This document shows, piece after piece, positions 53,795 through 63,588 of a DNA stretch of 64,000 nt (positions within the stretch are counted from its first letter, which is position 1; every line of letters starts with the position of its first letter). Position numbers and translations under genes: made by a program. The DNA comes from Formosa sediminum (lineage in GTDB: Bacteria; Bacteroidota; Bacteroidia; Flavobacteriales; Flavobacteriaceae), in assembly GCF_007197735.1 (NCBI RefSeq), contig NZ_CP041637.1, forward strand, positions 868,001-932,000. The letters are read 5' to 3'. The notes beneath the pieces are model-generated. The model was not told where the DNA came from. It saw only the letters and a program-made list of their open reading frames with translations, and made no database searches.

Positions 53795-53814
53795 GTATCC
53801 GTATTTATACGGAT
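53795..53814. promoter_or_regulatory. Inverted repeat between regulator and repeat-protein genes
   Basis: TATCCGTA-TTTA-TACGGATA is perfect but has no T-run. It lies directly after the response-regulator stop and about 47 bp upstream of the -7 box of the next gene, so it may be the regulator's own binding site or a weak terminator. Confidence 0.4.
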
Positions 53815-53860
53815 AGCGATTACGTGGTAACTGCTACCCGTAACACCATGTTGCTGTGTG

Positions 53861-53868
53861 TAACTTTG
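53861..53868 (+). promoter_or_regulatory. -7 box (TAACTTTG) of the repeat-protein gene
   Basis: TAACTTTG fits TAnnTTTG, 25 bp before the ATG at 53894. Confidence 0.5.
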
Positions 53869-53893
53869 TATTAAACAAAAAAACATAGCAATT

Positions 53894-54202
53894 ATGAAAA
53901 ATATATATTTAGTTTTAGGTTTAATTTTTGTCTCTACAACTGTTGCTTTTGCACAAGATAGAAATGAGTTTAAGGGCCCAGAATATAAAAATTATAAAGT
54001 TTGGGAACATGAAACTACACCTAAATTAATTTATACAACTACAAATAAAGAAGTGGTTACTGGCCCAGAATTTAAGAATAAAAAACAATGGGACCGACAA
54101 GAAGAAAAACAAAATTATACAGCAATTACTATTGGTACAGAGCGTTCAAAATTAAAAGGTCCAGCTTATAAAAATTATAAGCATTGGAAAAAAAATAACT
54201 AG
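53894..54202 (+). CDS. Small secreted protein with three GP(E/A)(Y/F)KN-K-W repeats
   Basis: A 102-residue exported protein: signal peptide (about 1-20, cleavage near AFAQD) and a mature region of only about 82 residues. It contains three copies of a 12-residue motif, FKGPEYKNYKVW (26-37), VTGPEFKNKKQW (55-66) and LKGPAYKNYKHW (87-98), spaced 29 and 32 residues. The mature protein is strongly basic. I do not recognise the family. It follows the two-component genes by about 100 bp on the same strand with its own promoter, which suggests it could be a target or signal of that system. Confidence 0.8.
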   Translation: MKNIYLVLGLIFVSTTVAFAQDRNEFKGPEYKNYKVWEHETTPKLIYTTTNKEVVTGPEFKNKKQWDRQEEKQNYTAITIGTERSKLKGPAYKNYKHWKKNN

Positions 54203-54230
54203 TGTTTTATTATTTTATTAGGTTAAAAAC

Positions 54231-54260
54231 AAGAGCCTTAATCTTAAGATTAAGGCTCTT
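54231..54260. terminator. Bidirectional terminator, repeat protein and Sel1 genes
   Basis: AAGAGCCTTAATCTT is followed directly by its exact complement, a 30-bp perfect palindrome between the convergent stops at 54202 and 54267. T-rich sequence follows on the minus strand. Confidence 0.75.
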
Positions 54261-54266
54261 TCATGT

Positions 54267-54986
54267 TTATTTACTTAAATAAGCATCTAACGGAATTAAA
54301 ATATTTTCTGCAGTACTCATTTCTTGTGAAAGATTTTGAGCTTCTGTAATCATTTCAGGAGTTAAATCTTGGGTTGCACTAATGTTATTTTTAGCCTGAT
54401 TTTGAGGAGATGTATCTGTAGTTGCTGAAATTAATAAAAGGGCAATACCCGCAACTTTATTTACTTCTACACCTTGACCGCGTATATATAGCATTCCTAA
54501 ATTCCCTACAGCTAGTCCATCACCTTGTAGTGAAGCTTTACGATACCAGGAATTTGCTTTAGTATAATCTATAGTAGTACCATATCCATTTTCATAACTT
54601 ACACCTAAATTAAATTGTGCTGCAGAATTACCTTGATTGGCCGATTTTTCATACCATAAAAAGGCTTCATTAGGATTTTTATTAACACCAAGTCCTTGTT
54701 CATACATTAATCCTACATTAAATTGTGCAAAGTCATGTCCTTCATTGGCAGCAGCTAAAAATTCTTTAAATGCTAAAGGCATATCATTAGCTTCTACAGC
54801 TTTAATTCCAGATTCAAAATACGCTTCACCTTTTGTAAGTGTGTCTTGAGAGGTGTTTTCTTGTTGTGTTTCTTCAGGAGTAGAAGTTGCTTCTAGCTGT
54901 TGTTTTGGGTTGTCTTTACAAGACATAAGCACAAATAGGCAGGTTGATAATAAAAAAATGCGATGGTTAAATGTGAATGTTTTCAA
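54267..54986 (-). CDS. Sel1-repeat lipoprotein
   Basis: A 239-residue lipoprotein (lipobox LMSC, Cys23). Three or four Sel1-like helical repeats occupy about 55-200 (GHDFAQFNVGLMYEQGLGV, NSAAQFNLGVSYENGYGT, DGLAVGNLGMLYIRGQGV). Such repeats usually mediate protein contacts in the envelope. The first gene upstream on the same strand is a YbjQ homologue 61 bp away, but no functional link is evident. Confidence 0.85.
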   Translation of the reverse strand: MKTFTFNHRIFLLSTCLFVLMSCKDNPKQQLEATSTPEETQQENTSQDTLTKGEAYFESGIKAVEANDMPLAFKEFLAAANEGHDFAQFNVGLMYEQGLGVNKNPNEAFLWYEKSANQGNSAAQFNLGVSYENGYGTTIDYTKANSWYRKASLQGDGLAVGNLGMLYIRGQGVEVNKVAGIALLLISATTDTSPQNQAKNNISATQDLTPEMITEAQNLSQEMSTAENILIPLDAYLSK

Positions 54987-55046
54987 AGTTTTATTTTAAA
55001 AATTTATTTCTACATATAATTACACAAATGTAATTAAATAAGAACA

Positions 55047-55364
55047 TTAAAATTTTACAGCAGTACCAGATGCAGTTACCATTAACATGCCGCCATTTGG
55101 TCCAACCGTTTCATAATCTAAATCTAGACCAACAATACCATGTGCACCTAATTGTTCAGCACGTTCTTTTATTTCTTTTAAAGCACTATCTTTTGCTTCT
55201 CTTAACACAGATTCGTAAGAGCTAGATCGTCCGCCAACTACATCGCGAATTCCAGCAAAAAAGTCTTTTATAAAATTAGCTCCAATAATAGTTTCTCCAG
55301 TAACTATACCTAAATATTCTGTAATCTTTTTAGTTTCAAGCGTAGGTGTGGTTGTAATTATCAT
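55047..55364 (-). CDS. YbjQ-family (DUF74) protein
   Basis: A 105-residue cytoplasmic protein of the YbjQ/DUF74 heavy-metal-binding-like family, with the characteristic [33 protein letters not shown] pattern (about 20-52) and a long helix ([18 protein letters not shown]). The family forms pentameric rings; its cellular role is unproven. It lies 17 bp from the downstream end of the SPFH gene and is probably co-transcribed with it. Confidence 0.9.
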   Translation of the reverse strand: MIITTTPTLETKKITEYLGIVTGETIIGANFIKDFFAGIRDVVGGRSSSYESVLREAKDSALKEIKERAEQLGAHGIVGLDLDYETVGPNGGMLMVTASGTAVKF

Positions 55365-55380
55365 AGTTATATAATTGTAT

Positions 55381-56313
55381 TTATTCCTCTAAATTCTTTG
55401 GTTTGTTTTTAGCTTCTTTCATAGCTTCTCCTATTTGATTACTTGCAACAAAACTTGTTACCATATCGTTTAACATATTACTACCCGTTTGTGGAGAGTT
55501 TGGTAGTAAAATTAAATTACTATTAGTTTCTTCACCTAAAGATTGTAAAGTATCATAATGTTGTGTAACTACAATTAATGCAGAAGCTTCTTGAGAATTT
55601 ATTCCTACTCGGTTTAATACCTCTACAGATTCTTCTAAACCACGTGCAATTTCACGACGTTGGTCTGCAATACCTTGTCCTTGTAAACGTTTACTTTCTG
55701 CTTCTGCTTTTGCTTTTTCAACGATTAAAATACGTTGTGCATCTCCTTCAAATTGCGCGGCTATTTTTTCACGTTCAGAGGCATTAATACGGTTCATGGC
55801 TGCTTTAACTTGTGCATCTGGATCTATATCTGTTACCAAGGTTTTAATAATATCATAACCATAATCAAGCATTGCATCGTTAAGTTCTGTTTTTACTGCA
55901 ATAGCGATATCATCTTTTTTAACAAATACATCGTCTAATTTCATTTTAGGAACTTCTGCACGTACTACATCAAATACATAAGATGTGATCTGATCGTGTG
56001 CATAATCTAATTTATAAAATGCATCATACACTTTATCTTGTATCACTTTAAATTGTACAGAAATTTTTAAACGTACAAATACATCGTCTAGAGTTTTAGT
56101 TTCTACAATAACATCTAATTGCTGAATTTTTAAACTCATTCTACCAGCAATGCGATCAATAAATGGAATTTTCATTTGTAGCCCTGAATGGCGAATACTA
56201 TTAAATTTTCCGAAGCGCTCTATTATTGCTGCCGATTGTTGTTTGACAGTAAAAAAGGAAAGGAATAGTACAACTAAAAGTAAGAATACAATAGGAATAA
56301 ATAAAACAGACAT
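55381..56313 (-). CDS. SPFH/Band-7 domain membrane protein (stomatin-like)
   Basis: A protein of about 310 residues (321 from the longer start at 56346). An N-terminal membrane helix ([17 protein letters not shown]) is followed by the SPFH domain (about 30-180; [15 protein letters not shown]) and a coiled-coil segment rich in Ala/Glu/Lys (about 185-250). Such proteins scaffold membrane microdomains. The start is taken at the ATG at 56313 ([12 protein letters not shown]), which gives the usual family N-terminus; the upstream ATG at 56346 adds the odd stretch MIKILTIKILT. Confidence 0.88.
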   Translation of the reverse strand: MSVLFIPIVFLLLVVLFLSFFTVKQQSAAIIERFGKFNSIRHSGLQMKIPFIDRIAGRMSLKIQQLDVIVETKTLDDVFVRLKISVQFKVIQDKVYDAFYKLDYAHDQITSYVFDVVRAEVPKMKLDDVFVKKDDIAIAVKTELNDAMLDYGYDIIKTLVTDIDPDAQVKAAMNRINASEREKIAAQFEGDAQRILIVEKAKAEAESKRLQGQGIADQRREIARGLEESVEVLNRVGINSQEASALIVVTQHYDTLQSLGEETNSNLILLPNSPQTGSNMLNDMVTSFVASNQIGEAMKEAKNKPKNLEE

Positions 56314-56575
56314 AGTTAAGATTTTAATAGTTAGTATTTTTATCACTAAAATTAGCTTATTATTTTGATTCTGTTAAGTAATATCAATTTAAAACTAATT
56401 ATAACTTGTTAATAGGTATACTAAACATCCTAAAACGTTACAGTATAATTTATGATTTTTTATATAAAATGTATATTTCTTAGATGAACTACATGAATAA
56501 TATACTTTCGTCCTCTAAAATTTATATTTCATCGTTTTTAAAGAATATTATCAAACGGATTAATTGGTAAAATGA

Positions 56576-56583
56576 TATATTTG
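56576..56583 (+). promoter_or_regulatory. -7 box (TATATTTG) of the metallopeptidase gene
   Basis: TATATTTG fits TAnnTTTG. Initiation would fall near 56589, which supports the start at 56610 over the in-frame one at 56586. Confidence 0.5.
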
Positions 56584-56609
56584 GTTTGCTTTTACTCAAA
56601 CCTACTATT

Positions 56610-58424
56610 ATGATTCATAGATTATTAACGCTTTTTTTTATAGTGTTTTTTTTCAACCAAATATCCTATGCTCAGAATCAAAAAGAACTTATCGCTACCT
56701 CTTGGATAAATTCTAAGTTTGCATCTTTGAGGACCCAAACTACTTACGACTTAAAGAAAAATTTTAATCAGGCTGGCGCATCTGGTGAAACATTTAGATA
56801 TGGACAATATATAAATAACGTTCCAGTATTAAATGCTTCTGTTGCTGTACATGTCTCTCCTAATAATGAAGTTACTTACAATTCTGGCAATTTTGATACT
56901 GCCATTACCACTATTAACACTACGCCAAAGATAACTGCAGATCAGGCCGTATATTTAGCTGCTAAACATTTAGGAATTGATGGTACAATTACACAAAAAG
57001 AGTCTAAACTTTACATTTACAATAATAACGGTATTACACAATTAGTGTATCGCGTTACTACTAATTCTAAAACTTTAGATGGGTTTTGGGAAACACTTGT
57101 TAATGCTAAAACTTCAGAAATAATTAGTAGTACAGATATTGCACATTATTATCATGGACATGACAACGGACATGAAGATTTTGGTGCACGCGCAGAAGAA
57201 TCATTAGTCGAGGCTCAAGGAAAAATTTTTAATCCAGATCCTTTGTCTGTTACAGGTGAAACTTATGGTGGATATTTTATTGATAATGATGATACTACTA
57301 ATCAATATTTAGATGATGCTAGAATAGATGTTAAGTTTAATATAACTAAAAATGTTGCTGGTGTTTACCAATTAAAAGGTGATTATTTAGAAATTAAAGA
57401 GATACAGAATCCTGAAACCGGTTTATTTGAACAACATTCTCCTATATTTAATTTTACTAGAGATGAAGATGGTTTTGAAGCTGTTAATGCTTATTATCAT
57501 ATAGATAAGAATATGAGATATATAAATGAAACTTTAGGTATCGAATTAAAATCTATGTTTAACGATGGTATAATTTATTACGATCCGCATGCTTTTAATG
57601 GTGCAGATAATTCTTCTTATGGTGGTGGAGTTTTAAAATTTGGAACAGGAGGAGTAGATGATGCAGAAGATGCCGATGTAATTGTGCATGAATTAGGTCA
57701 TGGTATACACGAATGGTTAATACAAAGTAGTATTTCTCAAGTAGAAGGTTTAAGCGAGGGATTTGGAGATTATTGGGCACAGTCTTATAGTAGAGGTTTA
57801 GATCGTTACAATAGTTTTAAAACTAGTTCTACTTACAACGATCTTTTTAAATGGGATGGACATAATGAATTTTGGAGCGGTCGAGTTACTGATTATGAAG
57901 CACAATATCCTGAAGGATTAGTTAATAAAATACATACTGACGGACAAATATTTGCAAGTACTTTAATGCAAGTATGGGAGTTTTTAGGAAAAGAAACTAC
58001 AGATAAAATCGTATTGGAAGGTTTAGCAATGACAAGTTCTGAAACAAATCAAGCCGAAGCTATTGAAGCCATTCGTCAAGCTGCTATTGATATGGGATTG
58101 GATTGTAGTAATACTGAATATATAACAACTATTTTTAATGATAGAGGTTACGGATTAGAACCTTATGAATGCGAAAGATTAAGTGTTGATGATACCGATA
58201 TTTCTAAAATTAAAATTTATCCAAATCCAGCATCGTCAGTTATAAACTTTAAAAATATTACAGATCAGCATGATATAGTAATTTATAATATGATGGGACA
58301 ACGTGTACTTAATTACACCATCTCAAGGTCTAACAATACGGTTAATGTTTCAAGTTTATCTAAAGGCATGTATGTGGTTTCTTTTAAAAACTATTCGGTT
58401 AATTTTAAATTTATTAAACAATAA
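56610..58424 (+). CDS. T9SS-secreted zinc metallopeptidase (M36/thermolysin-like)
   Basis: A secreted peptidase of about 604 residues. A signal peptide (about 1-21, ending SYAQ) precedes an FTP-type propeptide (about 25-175). The catalytic domain carries HELGH (His360, His364) and Glu383 in EGLSEGFGDYW, the zinc site of thermolysin-like gluzincins, close to fungalysins (M36). The last 75 residues (KIYPNPASSVINF, then GMYVVSFK) are a type A sorting domain of the type IX secretion system, so the enzyme is exported to the cell surface or medium. It is followed by a bidirectional terminator. Confidence 0.9.
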   Translation: MIHRLLTLFFIVFFFNQISYAQNQKELIATSWINSKFASLRTQTTYDLKKNFNQAGASGETFRYGQYINNVPVLNASVAVHVSPNNEVTYNSGNFDTAITTINTTPKITADQAVYLAAKHLGIDGTITQKESKLYIYNNNGITQLVYRVTTNSKTLDGFWETLVNAKTSEIISSTDIAHYYHGHDNGHEDFGARAEESLVEAQGKIFNPDPLSVTGETYGGYFIDNDDTTNQYLDDARIDVKFNITKNVAGVYQLKGDYLEIKEIQNPETGLFEQHSPIFNFTRDEDGFEAVNAYYHIDKNMRYINETLGIELKSMFNDGIIYYDPHAFNGADNSSYGGGVLKFGTGGVDDAEDADVIVHELGHGIHEWLIQSSISQVEGLSEGFGDYWAQSYSRGLDRYNSFKTSSTYNDLFKWDGHNEFWSGRVTDYEAQYPEGLVNKIHTDGQIFASTLMQVWEFLGKETTDKIVLEGLAMTSSETNQAEAIEAIRQAAIDMGLDCSNTEYITTIFNDRGYGLEPYECERLSVDDTDISKIKIYPNPASSVINFKNITDQHDIVIYNMMGQRVLNYTISRSNNTVNVSSLSKGMYVVSFKNYSVNFKFIKQ

Positions 58425-58455
58425 AGCAATCACTTTTAATTCAAATACGCGTATA

Positions 58456-58485
58456 AAAAAAGCACGTTTAATAACGTGCTTTTTT
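58456..58485. terminator. Bidirectional terminator, metallopeptidase and gltX
   Basis: A perfect 13-bp stem (AAAAAAGCACGTT and complement) with loop TAAT between the convergent stops at 58424 and 58509. Both strands read into T-runs. Confidence 0.85.
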
Positions 58486-58508
58486 GTATTTATAATATGA
58501 AGTAAAAA

Positions 58509-60020
58509 TTAAATAGTTGCAGCTAAATTTTCTATTCGTTTAATAGATTCTTGTTTACCTATCATAAACATAATATCGAAAACATCTGGACCTTGTAAAG
58601 CACCTACTAAGGCTAGACGTAATGGCATCATTACTTTCCCAAAGCCTATTTCTTTAGCCGTAATCCATCCTTTAATAGCATTTTGAAGCGTTTCTGTAGT
58701 TACATCTTCCACTGTGTTAATAACTGTCGTTAATTCTTCTAAAAGTGCTTTAGTGTCGTCTTTAATGGCTTTTTTGTATGCTTTCTCGTCGTAAGTTTTA
58801 GGTGCTTCGAAAAAGAAGTGACTTAAATCCCACAAATCAGAAACAAAAGTGGCGCGTTCTTTAATTAAATTAACAACCATTGCGACGTAATTTACATCAA
58901 TATCGTTTAATTCTTTTTGTTGTGCTTTAAATGTTTCTGCAAGTTCGTCGTTATTTTGCTCTTGCATATAATGGTGATTAAACCATTTAATTTTATCCGG
59001 ATCAAAACGAGCACCTGCTTTATTTACTCGTGCTATATCAAAAGCGTCAACGAGTTCATCTACACTAAACAATTCTTGTTCTGTTCCTGGATTCCATCCT
59101 AAAAATGCTAGAAAATTTATTACTGCATCAGCAAAATATCCATCTTCTTTGTATCCACGTGAAACATCGTTAGTTTTTGGGTCTATCCATTCTAATGGAA
59201 AAACAGGGAACCCTAATTTATCACCATCTCGCTTACTTAATTTCCCTTTACCCGTAGGTTTTAAAATTAATGGTAAATGTGCAAATTCTGGGGCTTCCCA
59301 ACCAAAGGCTTGGTATAATTGGTAATGTAATGCTAAAGAAGGTAACCATTCTTCACCACGAATAACATGTGAAATTTCCATTAAATGATCGTCTACAATA
59401 TTGGCTAAGTGATAAGTTGGCATGCCATCACTTTTAAATAATACTTTATCATCTAAAATATTTGTATCAATTTTTATATGTCCTCGAACCATATCTTTTA
59501 AGTGCAACGTTTCATCTTGAGGCGATTTAAAACGAATTACGTAATCTTCTCCAGCTGCTAGTTTTTCTTGCACTTCTTCAGGAGTAAGTGATAAAGAATT
59601 TGTTAATTTTAAACGATTATGCCAATTGTAAATAAACGTTTTACCATTTTGTTCGTGTTCTTTTCTATGTAAGTCTAAAGCTTCAGCAGTATCAAACGCA
59701 TAGTATGCATTATTAGTTGCTATTAATTCTTCAGCATAGGCTTTGTATAAATCTTTTCGTTCACTTTGTCTGTATGGACCAAATTTTTCATTTTTTCCTG
59801 GACCTTCATCGTAAGGAATATTACACCAATTTAAAGCATTAATAATATATTCCTCGGCACCTTCTACATATCTGTTCTGATCGGTATCTTCAATACGTAA
59901 AACAAAAGTTCCGTTATGTTTTTTAGCAAATAAATAGTTGAATAAAGCAGTACGAACACCACCTATATGAAGTGGTCCTGTCGGGCTTGGTGCAAATCGC
60001 ACACGAACATTTTTAGTCAT
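58509..60020 (-). CDS. gltX: Glutamyl-tRNA synthetase
   Basis: A 503-residue class-I synthetase that charges tRNA-Glu. The HIGH motif is APSPTGPLHIGGVRTALFN and the KMSKS-like loop is GKLSKRDGDKLG. The catalytic Rossmann domain covers about 1-310, followed by the helical anticodon-binding part. Length is normal. Its promoter box TATCTTTG lies on the minus strand at 60040-60047, 20 bp upstream. Confidence 0.96.
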   Translation of the reverse strand: MTKNVRVRFAPSPTGPLHIGGVRTALFNYLFAKKHNGTFVLRIEDTDQNRYVEGAEEYIINALNWCNIPYDEGPGKNEKFGPYRQSERKDLYKAYAEELIATNNAYYAFDTAEALDLHRKEHEQNGKTFIYNWHNRLKLTNSLSLTPEEVQEKLAAGEDYVIRFKSPQDETLHLKDMVRGHIKIDTNILDDKVLFKSDGMPTYHLANIVDDHLMEISHVIRGEEWLPSLALHYQLYQAFGWEAPEFAHLPLILKPTGKGKLSKRDGDKLGFPVFPLEWIDPKTNDVSRGYKEDGYFADAVINFLAFLGWNPGTEQELFSVDELVDAFDIARVNKAGARFDPDKIKWFNHHYMQEQNNDELAETFKAQQKELNDIDVNYVAMVVNLIKERATFVSDLWDLSHFFFEAPKTYDEKAYKKAIKDDTKALLEELTTVINTVEDVTTETLQNAIKGWITAKEIGFGKVMMPLRLALVGALQGPDVFDIMFMIGKQESIKRIENLAATI

Positions 60021-60039
60021 GTTTTTTTATTTAAGAATG

Positions 60040-60047
60040 CAAAGATA
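60040..60047 (-). promoter_or_regulatory. gltX -7 box (TATCTTTG)
   Basis: The minus strand reads TATCTTTG (TAnnTTTG), 20 bp before the start codon at 60020. Confidence 0.5.
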
Positions 60048-60184
60048 CTGTGATATGTGTAAAGATGAAAGCTTTAACGACAGAGATCACAATTTTATAA
60101 AATTCATTTTAACAGAAAGTTACATTTTTACACTATTATAGCTAAAATTATTATTGTAGATTAGTAGGTTAAATACTAGGGAGA

Positions 60185-63100
60185 TTGGATAACTTTAAAA
60201 TCGTAATACAAAAACTAGAAGCTTTTATAAGACGCTATTATACTAATGAACTTATAAAAGGAGGGATATTGTTTTTTTCAATTGGTTTGTTGTACTTTTT
60301 ATTTACCTTACTTGTAGAGCATTTTTTTTGGTTAAACCAAACGGCTCGTGCAATCTTATTTTGGGTATTTGTTATTGTAGAAATTTTACTTTTTGTAAAC
60401 TTTATACTTGTCCCAATTTTTAAATTATTTAAATTACAAAAGGGTATTAATTATGAAACGGCTTCTAAACTTATAGGGAATCATTTTCCTGAAGTTAACG
60501 ACAAATTATTAAATGTATTACAACTGTATAACGATGCGTCTAAATCTGAATTGCTTTTAGCGAGTATCAATCAAAAGTCATCAGAGTTAAGTCCGGTTCC
60601 TTTTAAATTAGCTGTAAATTTTAATCATAATTTAAAGTATTTAAAATATGCAGCGCTTCCCATTTGTTTGATTTTATGTTTTGTGTTTTTGGGAAAACTA
60701 AATTGGTTTACCGATAGCTATAAAAGGGTAGTAGATTACAACACAGCTTATGAACCACCCGCACCATTTAAATTTTTTGTTATTAATGACCAATTACACG
60801 CAATCGAAAATAAAAACTTTACTTTACAAGTAGAAACAGTTGGAAGTGTCATTCCTGAACAAGTTGAAATTTCTTTTAATAATGAAAATTATCTTTTAAA
60901 ATCTAAAGGATCTGGAACATTCGAATTTGTATTTAATACTCTTAAATCTGACGTCACATTTCAATTACAAGCTAACAGTGTGCGCTCAAAACCTTACAAA
61001 TTAACTATAGTCGAAGTTCCAACTGTATTAAATTTTGACATGGTTTTAGATTACCCAAATTATTTAAATAAAGCTAATGAAACTTTAAAAGGCACAGGTA
61101 ATGCCATCGTACCAGAAGGGACTAAAGTGACATGGCAATTACACACTAAAGCTACAGATAGTGTTCATTTATTTGCAAATGATACATTATTATTTAATAA
61201 AGATCAAGATTATTTTATTGCCTCTAAACATGTTTTATTTCCTCTTAATTACAGTTTAAGTACTAGTAATAAAAATCTTACAAACTATGAAAATTTAAGT
61301 TTTACTATAGATGTTATTAATGATCAATTTCCTGACTTAAAAGTTGAAATGGCTCAAGATTCTATAGATTTAAAAACACTATATTTTAACGGACAAGTAA
61401 CCGATGATTATGGTTTATCTAAATTAAATTTAGTGTATTTTGAAACAGATAATCCTGAAGATGTTATTAAGATTCCCATGCCTCTGTCAAAATCTAATGT
61501 AGACCAATTTGTTACTGCTTTTCCAAATCAGTTACATTTAAAGGAAGGTGTTTCTTATAGTTTGTATTTTGAAGTTTTTGATAATGATGCGCTTCATAAT
61601 TTTAAACGTACAAAAAGTCCTGTTTTTTCTTATCGCGAACAAACACAAAGTGAAACCAAAGATATACAATTACAACAACAACAACATACTATTGATAACT
61701 TTAATAATTCACTAAAAAAGTTTGATGAAAACGAGCAATTAATTGAACAAATATCTAATATCAATAAAACTAAAAAGCACCTTAACTTTAACGATAAAAA
61801 ACAAATTCAAGATGTTTTTAAACGTCAGGAACAGCAAGAACAGCTGATGAAAAATTTTAATACTACTTTTCAAAACAATCTTGATGACTTTGAAAAAGAT
61901 AATCTTAATGACCCTTTAAAAGAAGAATTAAAAAAACGACTTAAGGACAACGAAAATCAATTAAAACAAGATGAAAAGTTATTAGATGAACTTCAGAAAT
62001 TGCAAGAAAAAATTAGTGATGAAGAACTATCAGATAAATTTAAATACTTAAATAAACAGAATAAAAAACAAAAACGGAGTTTAGAACAGCTTGTAGAATT
62101 AACTAAACGGTTTTATGTTGCAAAAAAAATCGAAAAGTTACAGCAAGATTTAGAGACTTTAGCCAACGAACAATTAGAGTTAGCAGATAAACCCAAATCT
62201 GAAAACACTTCAAAAAAACAAGATGAACTTAATAAACAATTTAATGATTTTCAAAACGATTTAGATGCTTTAGAAAATGAAAATAAAGCATTAAAAAAAC
62301 CAATGGATTTACCTAGAGATTCTGAATCAGAATCGCAAATAGATAATTTACAAAAAGAAGCATCACAAGATTTAAAAGAAAGTGAATCTACAGAAGATTC
62401 AGATTCAAAATCGGCAGAGTCTGAAGCTAAGAAAAAGCAAAAGCAGTCTGGACAAAAAATGAAACAAATGAGTCAGTCTATGCAACAATCTATGCAAATG
62501 TCTAGTGGTGAACAAATGGAAGAAGATGCTGAGATACTTAGACAAATTTTAGATAATTTACTAATTTTTTCTTTCGATGAAGAAGCATTAATGAATCAAT
62601 TTAAAAGTATAGAAGCACATGATAATAGTTATGCTAAATACTTACGTAAACAACACGATCTAAGAGAATATTTTGAACATGTGGATGATAGTTTGTTTTC
62701 TTTGTCTTTAAGACAACCTATGTTATCTGAGCAAGTAAATAATGAAGTCACTAAAATTTATAATTATTTAGATCTTTCTCTTGAAGAATTTTCCGAGAAT
62801 TTAATATATCAAGGCATTTCATCTCAACAATATGTGTTCACATCTGCTAATGTTTTGGCAGATATTTTGAGTAATATACTGGATAATATGGAAGACCAAT
62901 TAAATGCATCTTCGTCTTCTGCTTCTGGACAGGGTAGTGGTAAACAGTCTAGTAAATCAGAAGGTCAGCTTCAAGATATCATTATGAGTCAAGAGCAACT
63001 TAATAAACAAATGCAACAACAAATGGAAGGTGAAGGGTCTAGCAAAGGTGAGGGCGAAGGTAATGAAAAAGAAAGTGAAAGTGGTGAGTCTGGAGATTCA

Positions 63101-63586
63101 GGATCTGATGGTAACGATAAGCAAGGTTCCAAGGAAGGTGATGGAAATTCTAATAATAATGGTAAACTAAATTCTAATGAATCTTTAAATGGTGAATTAT
63201 TTTCCATATACCAAAAACAACAAGAGTTACGTAATCAACTTCAAGATTTGATGGATCAAGAAGGCTTAACTAGAGATGCACAAAATCTTTTAAAGCAAAT
63301 GGAAGATGTAGAAATGGATTTATTAAATGATGGGTTTACACAAAAGACTTTAGAAAAAATGATGAATTTTGAACATCAACTTTTAAAGCTTCAAGATGCG
63401 ACTTTTCAGCAAGAGCAAGAAAAACAGAGACAATCTAAAACTAATGATTTAGAATTTAATAATACTTCTACAGATAAATTACCCCATGCTAAACAATATT
63501 TTAATACTATAGAGATATTAAACAGACAAATCCTACCTTTGCAGCAAAGTTTTAAAAATAAGGTACAACTTTACTTTAATAAATAA
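60185..63586 (+). CDS. DUF4175-family large membrane protein
   Basis: A 1133-residue protein with three N-terminal membrane helices (about 25-45, 55-80 and 155-175). A large beta-rich domain (about 180-500) is followed by long coiled coils rich in Gln, Lys, Glu and Asn (about 505-800). A low-complexity Ser/Gly/Glu/Asn region (about 910-1000; GEGSSKGEGEGNEKESESGE) precedes a final helical part. This matches the flavobacterial DUF4175 family, of unknown function. The start is TTG at 60185, with AGGGAG six bases upstream. ybeY follows 2 bp after the stop. Confidence 0.85.
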   Translation: MDNFKIVIQKLEAFIRRYYTNELIKGGILFFSIGLLYFLFTLLVEHFFWLNQTARAILFWVFVIVEILLFVNFILVPIFKLFKLQKGINYETASKLIGNHFPEVNDKLLNVLQLYNDASKSELLLASINQKSSELSPVPFKLAVNFNHNLKYLKYAALPICLILCFVFLGKLNWFTDSYKRVVDYNTAYEPPAPFKFFVINDQLHAIENKNFTLQVETVGSVIPEQVEISFNNENYLLKSKGSGTFEFVFNTLKSDVTFQLQANSVRSKPYKLTIVEVPTVLNFDMVLDYPNYLNKANETLKGTGNAIVPEGTKVTWQLHTKATDSVHLFANDTLLFNKDQDYFIASKHVLFPLNYSLSTSNKNLTNYENLSFTIDVINDQFPDLKVEMAQDSIDLKTLYFNGQVTDDYGLSKLNLVYFETDNPEDVIKIPMPLSKSNVDQFVTAFPNQLHLKEGVSYSLYFEVFDNDALHNFKRTKSPVFSYREQTQSETKDIQLQQQQHTIDNFNNSLKKFDENEQLIEQISNINKTKKHLNFNDKKQIQDVFKRQEQQEQLMKNFNTTFQNNLDDFEKDNLNDPLKEELKKRLKDNENQLKQDEKLLDELQKLQEKISDEELSDKFKYLNKQNKKQKRSLEQLVELTKRFYVAKKIEKLQQDLETLANEQLELADKPKSENTSKKQDELNKQFNDFQNDLDALENENKALKKPMDLPRDSESESQIDNLQKEASQDLKESESTEDSDSKSAESEAKKKQKQSGQKMKQMSQSMQQSMQMSSGEQMEEDAEILRQILDNLLIFSFDEEALMNQFKSIEAHDNSYAKYLRKQHDLREYFEHVDDSLFSLSLRQPMLSEQVNNEVTKIYNYLDLSLEEFSENLIYQGISSQQYVFTSANVLADILSNILDNMEDQLNASSSSASGQGSGKQSSKSEGQLQDIIMSQEQLNKQMQQQMEGEGSSKGEGEGNEKESESGESGDSGSDGNDKQGSKEGDGNSNNNGKLNSNESLNGELFSIYQKQQELRNQLQDLMDQEGLTRDAQNLLKQMEDVEMDLLNDGFTQKTLEKMMNFEHQLLKLQDATFQQEQEKQRQSKTNDLEFNNTSTDKLPHAKQYFNTIEILNRQILPLQQSFKNKVQLYFNK

Positions 63587-63588
63587 TT

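Noticed and set aside
62989-63207. Open frame on the minus strand, Ser/Pro/Leu-rich
   Set aside because: It mirrors the Ser/Gly/Glu low-complexity region of the DUF4175 protein and has no independent support.
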